Positions 51,908 to 63,444 of a DNA stretch of 64,000 nt are shown here, piece by piece. Under the pieces are notes generated by a model. It was given only the letters and a program-made list of their open reading frames with translations. It was not told where the DNA came from and did no database searches. Within the stretch, counting starts at the first letter, position 1; the number at the start of each line of letters is the position of its first letter. The position numbers and the translations under genes were made by a program. Location of the stretch: positions 64,460,453 through 64,524,452 of the forward strand of contig OZ038389.1 in NCBI GenBank assembly GCA_964036045.1, read 5' to 3'. The stretch comes from Eutreptiella sp. 'Long Island Sound 2002' (lineage: Eukaryota > Euglenozoa > Euglenophyceae > Eutreptiales > Eutreptiaceae).

Positions 51908-54900
51908 GCGTGCCACGAAAAGAAAACCCTAACCAATATGGATATATTATTGTTTGGGGAAGGGAGGAGAGAGCGAGAAGCGGTGGGAGACAGGAAAGAA
52001 GATGTGCATGCACAGCGCGCTCCTCGGTCACAAAAATCCCCACCGGAGCAGGGCGGTGGGTACCGCAGGTTTACCCCACCGTCTACCTCTCTCACCGCTA
52101 AAGGCTTGAGAGTCCTTGGGGTGGGGTGGCGTGGCATATAGCCTGGGGCGGAAGTGGGACGTGTTCTTTCGGGGGTCTTAATGCCATTCAAACCCCTATC
52201 CTTTGGTCTTACTGGAGCACTCCTACCACCACCAGGACTACTGCCGTCAGTCCTGCCCACGATGACGCCCCCTGTCAAGGGTGCTAACAACGTGGCAAGC
52301 ACTTCCCGAAGACTCTACCGGGTTGTGCGCATGGTGGTGTTTGCAAGGTTTCGGAGTGCCGCCCCGTACCGAAACCACGACCCCACGACCGTCCCTGACC
52401 CGTGACCCAAGCCAACGAGCTAAATCATTTGCTCAAAATGGCGAAGGCTTGAAAACTTCGTTGGGTTGGCGGGTACAACCCATTTTCCCTTTTTGTGTTG
52501 GGCGTGATGGTTTTCCACCGATTTGCCCTTGTCCACACGAGGGTAGGTATACAAGGTACGAAGTACTCGTGTGGCTCACATTACGTGGAAAAAATTTCGT
52601 GGCGTGCAAAATTGCCACTACATACGGCGAGGACTTAAGCCTAGAGGGAGGGGTCGTCCTCTACAATACAAGTATTCTAATATGAATTGCAATGGGTGCC
52701 TTTGCCCCGTCACTCTATGAGTGGGTGGGGTCTTCAAAGGCAAAGAGTGGCGTTGCGGATTTGGGCCGTCTCCGCCGCCTGGGTATTTGTCCCCGGTCGC
52801 TGTGCGTGGCCGGGTTGGGAGTGGGTACCCTCCATTGCCATTGCATGGGGCCGCATGCTGGCTGGGTGTGCTCTTCATGTCCTTGATGAATTTCGCGGGG
52901 GATGCCTGCCTGCAACGAGAGGGAACGAACAATATGATGAAAGGGGCGAGTGTGCACACGCATATGTTTATGAGAGAATATGTATATTAATGTTTTCTCT
53001 AGAGTTCCCCACGAGTGGACTTGGATTTCCACAACACCCGAGGGGTCCTCTATCCCAACACCCAACCAAACGGGTTGGGATATGGGCGTGGCATTTTTCT
53101 TTATAGAGACCCGTGCGTGGACTTGGATTTCCACAACACACACGAGTCTCTCTGTCCGAGACACACCACAACCGGGTGTGCCCGTGGCCAATGGTAGCGT
53201 GTGTGTGCGCATGCCATTAATTTAGTTACGGGATTATATGGTTGCCTATTACGTTGGTTATCACCCGCCCCCCGAACAAGCAAAACCTAGGTTGACACCT
53301 ACCTTTGGGGTTTTGTAGCCGTATACACCGGCCCAAGTTTACACACGGAGGTGTAAACATGAACCGTCATACACGGTGTAGAGGGGTTGGGGCAGTAAAA
53401 CTCCTTCGGGGCGTGTCATCGTGCCCCCGGGGAGCAGGGTGGGCTGATACACCAGCGGGACCGTACGGGCGACCTCCCCAATTTGCAACCTGGAGGTGAC
53501 CCCCTGCGCTACGGCCCGCCGGTGGCACACCCACCGACAAAGGTAACACGCAAGCTAACCTAAGTGTTTATACGCACGCCCCCAAGACACACACGAACAC
53601 CAAGCAACAAGGTGGCGTATCTATACACGTGTTCTATTGTGGATATGCTTACTGTTTGTTGTGTGTACGTGAGTAGTTTGTGGAAGCTCTTGCACGTGCC
53701 GTATGTGTGGAGTGCCCCCATCACGTGCCCCAAGGCCGCCACTGCGAGACCCACACTCTGTGATGCCCTCCGGGCGAGTGTGTGCCCCCGGGCCCTGCCA
53801 ATGGGTGTGCGCGCACAAGTGTGTCTTGTGTTTGTCGGTGTGCATCGCTCTATTATGTGTATATATGATATATATACGTAGTATGGCTCCTAGGTGAGGG
53901 GTTAGCAGTGAGGTCAGGTTATTATTACATGGTTATGAGGTTTGTCTATTTAAGTGTGTCTACTCACACCCTCATCCCATCTCCGTACCTCCTCCTTTAC
54001 CCTCTATGTGGTGCAGCACGTGTGACACACATGCTAAGTTAGACATCCACACGGACACGACCCTTGGCTGAGCCGTGCCCGTATCGTACAGTCACAACCG
54101 TGACTGGTTCATTCATCTTTGGTGTCTGGTCTGTTTGACATTTGGGCCTTTGGCTAGGCCTTGTCTCGGCCTTTTGCAAGCAAGTAATCAAGCAAGTTTA
54201 CATCTTACAAGCAAGAGCTCACTCATTACTACAAGCGTTACGGGCAAGCGCATCAAGAACATCAAGCACATCAAGCCCTCATAAACGATCTAAAGCACGT
54301 GGGTGCAAGGTCTGGGCATCGTACCCGTGTTTTGGTTTGTGCCTAAATGATCGTCGATCGTTTACCCTGAGGCCATCGTGACCTCTTTCCTCTACTTAGT
54401 GAGCTACCGCGCGCACTGTGGGGCCATCGTGGCCGTGTTTACTAGTGAGCCTAAGCATGCACAAGACAGAGGCAGGCGCAAGACAGTAATGCATCGCAAG
54501 GCAACAATGAGACACAATCACAGTGTTCACTGTTCCAGGTTGTGAAAAAAGGGCTGTGGTGGCTGTAAGGACTGTTACCACGGTTGCCCCGCGTTGCACT
54601 GCAGGACAGGACCGTTAGCCCCCCGTGGTAACAGTCCCCTGGCCGAGGGCCATCAGATTTTGTTGTGTACCTTGTGATCCTTTCCCTGGCCTCTATCTCT
54701 ACTATCCCTCGTGCTCCCTTGTGCAGGCACAGTCCTACGTTGCTGTTTGACACTCCCGTCAATTCTCCTGGCAGTTTTTTCAAAAAGTGAAATTTTTGCA
54801 CTTTCGCGTCGCACCGCTTCGCATGTACCATTACCTTCAGTTTTGTTTGAAAGTGTGAGTTCACTTTGCCTTTAGTTTTAATTCTTTGAAAAACTACCTG

Positions 54901-55479
54901 CCCTTACCTGCTGGACCCCACATGCCTCATGCGACACGCAGGGACCAGACTCTACGCGCAACAGCTCGCGATTTCGCCTACTACTTATTGCGGGACCTGC
55001 GGGATCCCGTTTGTCAATTTCTGTATTTCGGCGGTGGTTCGATTCGACCGATCGGGGCTACTTCAGCGGCCGTGCGGCCGGCTCCGAGATTGCCTGGCGT
55101 AGGTTCGATTCCCTATGGGAGGGAATCTGCTGACCCTGGATTTGCTGCTGTTTGTGACTGCTACGTTCCTCTTGGGCATGTACTTCCTGCCCGTGGCAGT
55201 CGTTTTAAGTGGGGGGGTGAAGCAGGTCACAACCCTACCCTGGCATTTTACCCCTAAGGGAGCATTATTTGGCCCTATATATGGGATATATGTGGGATAG
55301 GGTATATCATATTCCATTTCCTTGTTAGGAACATAGGATGTGGGATAGATAAGGCAATCATGGATGTTTAGTAGTTATATCAATTAGTGGATGATAGGGT
55401 GGATTTCTCATATGTGCATATCAGGTATTTCATTGGCTATGTGTACCATATCTGTTTGCAGGATACTATTCAGTCAACA
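51908..55479. other. Non-coding 3' flank of the pol fragment
   Basis: No protein-like ORF. Visible items: the 23-bp motif GTGGACTTGGATTTCCACAA followed by CAC, repeated at about 53012 and 53117 with a GTGG/CCAC hairpin; a TATTTAAG TATA-like box near 53948 followed by CAAGCAAG and CATCAAG repeats (54170-54290), a texture common in LTRs; and GGTTCGATTCC near 55102, a perfect tRNA B-box match without a foldable tRNA. A degenerate 3' LTR may lie here, but no copy of the repeats at 47153 is present. Confidence 0.35.
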
Positions 55480-55885
55480 CTATCGTTATGTCTTCGGTGC
55501 CAAGCACTGTTGCTGCCCATGCAACTGCGACCTCTGCTCCTGACCACCCGGTCTGGTTTCACCGCCGCCTTCATTTCGTCCTCTCTTCTAAGCTATTTTA
55601 TAGTATAGAAGTGTTACCTATACATATTACTTGTCTACATGTTTATATTGTCTTCATATACCATCATCTCTTTCTTTGCCTAGGACGCCAGATTGTGTCA
55701 TGGCTGAGGCAAGGATCACAGAATTCTTTGGAGAAACCCAGACTGATGGAAGATCAGTAAGAATTCGAGAGGAAGTCTTGGATTTCATGGGATTGGGGTC
55801 GTGCATGCCAAGGGAAGCTTGGAGGTTGCCCTCCCCCCAACCTCTTCAAAATCAGCAATGCCTGTCCTGGACAGCACAGGGCTGA
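55480..55885 (+). pseudogene. Second copy of the gag leader and gag start
   Basis: 55560-55853 repeats 47778-48062 with few differences. The ATG at 55700 opens 61 codons, MAEARITEFFGETQTDGRSV and onward, through VLDFMGLGSCMPREAWRLPS, without the TGA seen in the other copy. Similarity ends at TCTTCAAAA. Upstream sequence differs from the other copy, and no LTR precedes it. A CTAG-GACG junction before the ATG could be a splice acceptor. Confidence 0.5.
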
Positions 55886-57649
55886 CAACGGGGGGTAACA
55901 GTGTAACTGCATCACACTCACAGTAGAACACAAGAAATAAATCTGTGCATCAATACACCTGCAATACAACCGTGCATCGGCACACCACAGACATTACACG
56001 GGACACTGTGTATCCTACAGACTACCTTCACCAGACAGAACTAGCTGGATACTGTTCACCTCAAAGTGTGTATTCACCAGAGTCATAACTACCGGTTACC
56101 TAAAATTCAGCATGTAAATCTGTCCCCCTGGACAATCAGTAAAATTTAGTATATCTCCGTCACAGTACGTTACATCACAAGGAGTTCTCATTTACATAGG
56201 ATACTCTCTATCTCACGGATCAGGTCATCTCCTCTAAGTATCACTCCCAGGTAAACGTACGAGTAATACACCGTAACCACATCAACCTAGGCTGCAGAGA
56301 GTTTTATCTAACAACAGTGACTCACTCCTGAGCTGCTATACAGATTTATGCTCGGCGAGTGATCTACACCCCCGGGGTAATACCGGTTGCTCTGGTCACA
56401 CTCGGTTGCACACACAGTGGCACACACACTATGGACTATGGGACGGACTCATGTCAACTTCCTACATAGGCATCAAAAAAAACTTCGATACTTCGAGTTA
56501 CCCCAGAAACACCTCCAGTACACTCTCTCAGAACTAGAAAGAAAAATGGGCACCCTGCTTCACGGCCGGCAGCTGCTGCGCGTCGATGGACCTGGACAAC
56601 TCCCTGATCATAAGGGCCAGTGCCAGCACGCTGCTCACCGTCATGCACAGCCATGTTGGAGGAAAGGAGTAACACAAGCACGCACACAAGGTTGCTCAGG
56701 ACGGGGATGCAGGGCTCGGATGAAGGAAACCCGGGAACAACTCAGGATTTAGCTCAGGTCTTCACCCCCTTGACGTCCCTCGCTGGACCTAACAAGGCCA
56801 CGGGCCTTGCATAAGGATGCAGTGACGGTATGAGAGGGGGTGAAAATCACCTTGAGCGCCGAAATGCCAGCTGCAGGCCCCAGGACAATCATTGTCAGTC
56901 CACAAACGTTCTAGACACTACCCCTCCGAATTCATTACAGACCTACAGCACTACAGGACAGGAGACACAGGGCACACCGTACCCACAGAACATTCGTCCT
57001 AGAAGAATCCAGTCTTTATCATGAAGCGAGAAAGGGGAACAGGAGGAGGAGTGAAAGGGGAACAGGGATAAGAGTAGGCACACTTGATTCATTGGCGCCC
57101 AAGCGAAGCGCCAACGCAAGCACCGTGTGTATGAGGGGGGGGGTCTGCCTCCTTGCACAGAAAATGCGTGCAGGAGACCTGATTTTTCATAACCCCCCGC
57201 CCCTCTGGCTTGGTGTTACCTATCCTAAGGGAAGGAAATTCCCTTTAACGGCTTGCCGAATTTGGGCAACCCAAAAATGAGGGCAAAGGGCCCCAAAAAT
57301 ACATTTAGCCAGAAAATAGGCAGGGCCTGGCAGGGGTGCCTGGGCCATCCCACAGGGGTGCCCGGGTGACGCCCGGTCCCCTGGGATTCTTGTTGGAGTC
57401 GATATTGTCCTCGGGGGGGACTCACGTGCAGTGAGCACCTGATGGCCGGGTTGCCCTCTTGTTGTCGGGCCCCGGACCTTCACTTCCTTCCCGCCTGTGG
57501 TACCGGCCATCGCCCAGCAGGAGGGCAGGGCGAAGTAACAGCAGTCTGACAAGGCTTCCGAACCCAGAAAAACAGCACCTGCACCTGCTTGACAGAGTCG
57601 TAGGCAGCCAGTTGGATGCAGCACTAAGGGTAGGCCCTGCAGCCATCAT
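55886..57649. other. Non-coding, no recognised feature
   Basis: Only short ORFs without motifs. No element boundary was seen. Confidence 0.35.
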
Positions 57650-57906
57650 TGGCGTTGAGCAGCGCCTGGCTGGACTCAGTGCATTTGAGCGTGCTTGGTG
57701 TCAGTGCAGTCCAGCGTCCCTGGTGTCAGTGCGGGCGCCTGTTGCTGGCGTCAGTGCAGCCGAACGTCGCTGGTGTCAATGCAGGCACACGTCGCTGGCG
57801 TCTGTGCAGCCGAACGCCGCTGGTGTCAGTGCAGGCGCACGTCGCTGGCGTCTGTGCAGCCGAACGTCGCTGGTGTCAGTGAAGGCGCACGTCGCTGGCG
57901 TCGCTG
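57650..57906 (+). repeat. 25-bp minisatellite in alternating 50-bp pairs
   Basis: Units GCTGGCGTCTGTGCAGCCGA+ACGTC and GCTGGTGTCAGTGCAGGCGC+ACGTC alternate; about ten units, degenerate at the left. Since 25 is not a multiple of 3, the apparent ORFs cycle through frames and are not genes. Confidence 0.8.
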
Positions 57907-58025
57907 GCGGTCCACTCTCTCTACAGGGCTGGGACCAAGACGCCCGATGGTGGTTGTTGAGGTAGGTGACGCGGTCCACTCTCTCTACAGGGCTGGGACC
58001 AAGACGCCCGATGGTGGTTGTTGAG
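57907..58025 (+). repeat. 64-bp tandem duplication
   Basis: GGTCCACTCTCTCTACAGGG and the ~30 following bases occur twice, at about 57908 and 57972, separated by AGGTAGGTGACGC. The copies are identical over about 53 bp, so the duplication is recent. Confidence 0.8.
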
Positions 58026-58259
58026 ACATCGGTCAACTCAGGCAAATGGGAGAACCTTTGTTATTGGAGACGCCTGTCGAAACAAGCACCGTGCTCTGTC
58101 CAATGCAGAATTAAAACACCTGTCAGTCATAAATGCATGGCCAGTGGATCCTCTGAAGGCCAAACTGCAAATTGCTGTTTGCATACGTGTCAGGTGTGAG
58201 GACAAAAGAAAACAGTCTCCGATCACCAAACACTGCGAGTGTCCGCACAACAAACTGAC

Positions 58260-58757
58260 CTAGGTGCTCGGCTGGATTTCCAAGCGTGCCAACGTCTCAG
58301 AGCTAGCTTGATCCTCAGTGAACAAGAAAGCAAAATGGTAACCCGACCCATGAACACGACGCAAACCATGGTTAGGGGTGTCCGGTGCCTCGTCAACAGC
58401 CACAAACTGCTGAGCAGGAGCGGCCATAGCGGGGGGAACAGCAACCTGAATCTGTACTTCACGGACAGGCACATCAAACCGGGTCCGGGCATACATGACA
58501 GCAGCAGACAGGGTTACAGAGTACAGGGTGTTTGGGGGCAGGGGCGCCACGAGTCCTGATAAGAACGTGCTCAGCAACAACGCAACATAAAAGCTCCAAA
58601 GGCCGGTGTTACACCGGGTTCTTCCATCCGTTCTGGGGCGTAACTGCCTCCAATCAGGGGGCGCGCCGGATCTCGCAGACCCCTCGACCCTATCTTCACC
58701 GTGACCACTCGCCATGCTGCAAGAATAACGACGCATCACAGGACAGAACACATACAT
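58260..58757 (-). CDS. Possible membrane-protein ORF or exon (weak)
   Basis: 165 aa; an internal Met (MASGHGEDR) is the more likely start. It has a basic region, a hydrophobic segment (LWSFYVALLLSTFLSGLVAP), then a region with REVQIQVAVPPAMAAPAQQF. No family is recognised and no neighbour supports it. It is the most protein-like ORF outside the mobile elements, but chance is a real possibility. Confidence 0.25.
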   Translation of the reverse strand: MYVFCPVMRRYSCSMASGHGEDRVEGSARSGAPPDWRQLRPRTDGRTRCNTGLWSFYVALLLSTFLSGLVAPLPPNTLYSVTLSAAVMYARTRFDVPVREVQIQVAVPPAMAAPAQQFVAVDEAPDTPNHGLRRVHGSGYHFAFLFTEDQASSETLARLEIQPST

Positions 58758-59780
58758 TGATACCTAGTCAATATACACAAGTATCTTGATGGGACTAGGT
58801 AACGGACTTGACTGGTATGACAGCGTATTCAACGTTGGCCATGTAACTAGACCAAGTACAAACGTAGTACGATTGTAGGCATACATTATTCCTAAAAATC
58901 ATACAATCCACAAACAGTCCTAGACCAGTGTATATGGCGTATCAGAGCCATCTAGGTATATCGGGCTGCATCTTACCTTGAGTTCTAGGTATACGGTAGT
59001 AAAGCTAACTACATACGTATCATCGCAAGAACTGTGTATCATCTAATCAAAATTATCAAATCAAGACCTGCAAACGGGTACTCATAAAATACACTTGTGG
59101 ACTCGACGTTTGCTCGTACTCACCTACGCAAGAGTGAACGCAAACTCATCCACACACGAGTGTACTCCACACGTGCCAGCACATATCCACGCACGCTCCG
59201 AGAAGTGACATTCCAGCTCACATTCTCGTACACAAACAAATGAACACCAAGAATGCTCAAATTAGCGCAAATACCCACACATGAGCGCGTTAACGCATGC
59301 ATGGAAGTCAGGCAAATGGCACACGGACATGGAACTACAATTGCCGTGAACAACCATACACTCAATTGAGGTATATAACCCAAGCAACGTTGCCGGGGGT
59401 GGTAGACCACCATCCTAATTGGCAAACTTAAAAACCAAATAAACTTGAGCAAAACACTTGTTCATAACATCCAAAGACAAGTGGTGTTGGGCGTCCGTGG
59501 TCTTTGGCATGCAAGCAGTAACCCACTGTGCAGCGAATAAAAACCAAAGTGCTCAATCGTACACGTGTCAAAACGTACACGGACGAACAACAAAATGTGC
59601 ATACCAAACCATCCATGCATATTCTTTCAACCCACGAATTCGCGCGTGCGAGGGGGACGGTGCACGAAGGTAGGTAGGTAGGTGCACTCGGTCGTGGAGA
59701 GGCGCCCCATGGTTCCCCCTGGCGTCGCCCCTATGAGGAACAGGAAGAGGTTCCGCGCGTGAAGAGGGGAGGCGGCTTAC
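58758..59780. other. Non-coding, no recognised feature
   Basis: Only short ORFs. A GTAGGTAGGTAGGTG run lies near 59670. Confidence 0.35.
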
Positions 59781-60180
59781 ATCCCGCTAGACCTGACTGA
59801 TGGCCCCCAACAAAGCGGCCCCAGGCATCACCGGGAGGGCTGATTGCCGCCAGCGTGACTGCTTGTCATGCCGAGAGGGTGGGCCCCCGTGCTTGCGCAT
59901 GCCCCCTCCTTTGGGCGGAACCCTAGGGGTTCACCGGACTTCCTGGCGTATCCCGTTCCCAAGGCATGCTTGCATGACCTTGGTACTGGGGTTCCGAGGT
60001 GCTTGGGTGTCGCACGCTCCGCCTCGAGTCCCAATACAGCGCAGGCCTTAGGATGCAGCCTGACCCCCGGTCTCCGGATCTCGTTCGGCCGGGTCACCTG
60101 CATGGCACGGGCTGCCTCAGTGCCCGGGCTATGGACACTGGGTTTCCTACTGTTGCGTGGCGCTTGTGTTTGGGTCTGGG
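59781..60180. other. GC-rich flank of the satellite
   Basis: Composition rises to that of the satellite. It contains no full satellite unit and no protein motif. Confidence 0.35.
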
Positions 60181-63100
60181 TTGTGGTTGGGTTCAGGTTT
60201 CGGCTGCGCCCCGCCACTCCTAGCTGGGGTGTTGGGGTGTGTGTGCGCTTGTGTGTGCGCTCCGCTTGTACCCTGCCACTCCTGGCTCGGGTGTGCGGTG
60301 TGGGTGTGTGTGGTTGGGTTTGGGTTCCGGCTGCGCCCCGCCACTCCTTGCTGGGGTGTCGGGGTTTGTGTCTGCTTGTGTGCGCGCTCCGCTTGCACCC
60401 CGCCACTCCTGGCTGGGGTGTGCGGCGTGGGTGTGTGTGCTTCCGCTCGGGTTTTGGCTGCGCCCCGCCACTCCTGGCTGGGGTGTTGGGGTGTGTGTGT
60501 GCTTGTGTGCGTGCTCCGCTTGTACCCCACTGCTCCTGGCTTGGCCGTGCGGCGTGGGTGTGTGTGCTTGGGCCCGGGTCTCGGTTGCGCCCCGCCACTC
60601 CTAACTGGGATGTCCAGGTGCGTTTGTGTTTGTCGGCGCGCTCTACTTGTACCCCGCCACTCCTGGCTGGGGTGTGCGGTGGGGGTTTGTGTGTTTGGGC
60701 TCGGGTTTCGGCTGCAACCCGCCACTCCTGGCTGGGGTGTTGGGGGGTGTGTCTGCTGGTGTGGGCGCACCGCTTGCACCCCGCCACTGCTGGCTGGGGC
60801 GCGCGCCGTGGGTGTGTGTGTTTGGGCTCGGGTTTCGGCTGCACCCCGCCACTCCTGGCTGGGGTGTTGGGGTGTGTGTGTGCTGGTGTGGGCGCTCCGC
60901 TTGCACCCCGCCACTCCTGGCTGGGGTGCGCGTCGTGGGTGTGTGTGTTTTAGCTCGGGTTTCGGCTGCGCCCCGCCACTCCTTGCTGGGGTGTTGGGGT
61001 GTGTGTGTGCTGTTGTGCGTGCTCCTAGTGCACCCCGCCTGTCCTGGCTGGAGTGTGCGGCTTGGGTCCGTGTGCTTGAACTCGGGTTTCGGCTGCGCCC
61101 CGCCACTCCTGGCTGGGGTGTTGGGGTGTGTGTGTGCTCGTGTGCGTGCCCCCCTTGTACCCCGCCACTCCTGGCTGGGATGTGCGGTGTGGGTGTGTGT
61201 GTTTGCGCTCGGGTCTCGGCTGCGCCCCGCCACTCCTGGCTGGGGTTTTTTCGGGTGTGTGTGTGCTGTTGTGCGTGCTCCTCCTGTACCCCACCTCTCC
61301 TGGCTGGGGTGTGCGGCTTGGATGTGTGTGCTTGGGCTCGGGTTTCGGCTGCGCGCCGCCACACCTGGCTGGGCTGTTGGGCTGTGTGTGTGCTCGTGTG
61401 CGCGCTCCGCTTGCACCCTGCCACTCCTGGCTGGGGTGCGCGGTGCGGGTGTGTGTGTTTGGGCTGGGGTTTCGGCTGCGCCCCGCGAGTCCTGGCTGGG
61501 CTGTTGGGCCGTGTGTGTGCTTGTGTGCGCGCTCCGCTTGCACCCCGCGACTCCTGGCTGGGGTGCGCGGTGTGGGTGTGTGTGTTTGGGCTCGGGTTTC
61601 GGCTGCGCCCCGCCAATCCTGGCTGGGGTGCTGGGGTGTGCGTGTTTGTGTGCCTGCTCCCCCTGTACCCCGCCACTCTTGGCCGGGGTGCGCGGCGTGC
61701 GTGTGTGTGCTTGGGCTCGGGTTTCGGCTGCGCCCCGCCACTCCTGGCTGGGGTGTCGGGCTGTGCGTGTTTGTGTGTGTGCCCCCCTTGTACCCCGCCA
61801 CTCCTGGCTGGGGTGTGCGGTGGGGGTGTGTGTGTTTGGGCTCGAGTTTCGGCTGCACCCCGCCACTCCTGGTTGGGGTGTTGGGCTGTGTGTGTGCTGG
61901 TGTGGGCGCTCTGCTTGCACCCCGCCACTCCTGGCTGGGGTGCGCGCCATGGGTGTGTGTGTTTGGGCTCGGGTTTCGGCTGCGCCCCGCCACTCCTGGC
62001 TGGGGTGTTGGGCTGCGTTTGTGCTGGCGGGGGGGGCTCCGCTTGCACCTTGCCACTCCTGGCTGGGGTGCGCACCGTGGGTGTGTGTGTTTGGGCTCGG
62101 GTTTTGGCTGCACCCCGCCACTCCTGGCTGGGGTGGTGGGCTGTGTGTGTGCTGGTGTGGGCGCTCCTCTTGTACCCCGCCACTCCCGGCTGCGGTGCGC
62201 GCCGTGGGTGTGTGTGTTTGGGCTCGGGTGTCAGCTGCGCCCCGCCACTCCTGGCTGGGGTGTTGGGGTGTGTGTGTGCTGATGTGGGCGCTCCGCTTGC
62301 ACCCCGCCACTCCTGGCTCGAGTGCGTGCCATGGGTGTGTGTGTTTGGGCTCGGGTCTCGGCTGCACCCCGCCACTCCTGGCTGGGGTGTTGGGCTGTGT
62401 GTGTGCTGGAGTGGGCGCTCCGCTTGCACCCCGCCACTCCTGGTTGGGGTGCGCACCGTGGGTGTGTGTTTTTGGGCTCGGGTTTCGGCTGCACCCCGCC
62501 ACTCCTGGCTGGGGTGTTGGGTTGTGTGTGTTCTGGTGTGGGCGCTCCGCTTGCACCCCGCCACTCCTGGCTGGGGTGCGCGCCGTGGGTCTGTGTGTTG
62601 GGGCCCGGGTTTCGGCTGCGCCCCGCCACTCCTGGCTGGGGTGTTGGGGTGTGTGTGTGCTCGTGTGCGTGCCCCTCTTGTACCCCGCCACTCCTGGCTG
62701 GGGTGTGCGGTGTGGGTGTGTGTGCTTGGGCTCGGGTTTCGGTTGCGCCCCGCCACTCCTGGCTGGAGTGTCCAGGTGCGTTTGTGTTTGTCGGCACGCT
62801 CTACTTGTACCCCGCCACTCCTGGCTGGGGTGTGCGGTGGGGGTGTGTGTGTTTGGGCTCGGGTTTCGGCTGCAACCTGCCACTCCTGGCTGGGATGTTG
62901 GGGGGTGTGTCTGCTGGTGTGGGCGCACCGCTTGCACCCCGCCACTCCTGGCTGGGGCGCGCGCCGTGGATGTGTGTGTTTGGGCTCGGGTTTCGGCTGC
63001 GCCCCGCCACTCTTGGCTGGGGTGTTGGGCTGTGTGCGTGCTGGTGTGAGCGCTCCGCTTCCACCCCGCCACTCCTGGCTGGGGTGCGCGACGTGGGTGT

Positions 63101-63444
63101 GTGTGTTTGGGCTCGGGTTTCGGCTGCACGCCGCCACTCCTGGCTGGGGTGTTGGGGTGTGTGTGTGCTGGTGTGGGCGCTCCGCTTGCACCCCGCCACT
63201 CCTGGCTGGGGTGCGCGTCGTGGGTGTGTGTGTTTGGGCTCGGGTTTCGGCTGCGCCCCGCCACTCCTTGCTGGGGTGTTCCGGTGTGTGTGTGCTGTTG
63301 TGCGTGCTCCTCCTGTACCCCGCCTCTCCTGGCTGGGGTGTGCGGCTTGGGTGTGTGTGCTTGGGTCCCGGTTTCGGCTGCGCCCCGCCACTCCTGGCTG
63401 GGGTGTTGGGGTGTGTGTGTGCTCGTGTGCGTGCCCCCCTTGTA
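60181..63444 (+). repeat. 127-bp dimeric satellite, about 26 copies
   Basis: CGGGTTTCGG recurs at 60702, 60829, 60956 and 61083, exactly 127 bp apart. Each unit has two halves sharing the core CCCCGCCACTCCTGGCTGGG+GTG, followed by different GT-rich spacers. The GC-rich, stop-poor unit and a length of 3n+1 let long ORFs run in several frames on both strands (up to 1139 codons). They are artefacts of the repeat. Confidence 0.9.

Noticed and set aside
55020-55130. Possible tRNA gene near GGTTCGATTCC
   Set aside because: The B-box matches, but no A-box lies at the right distance and no cloverleaf with a 7-bp acceptor stem folds.
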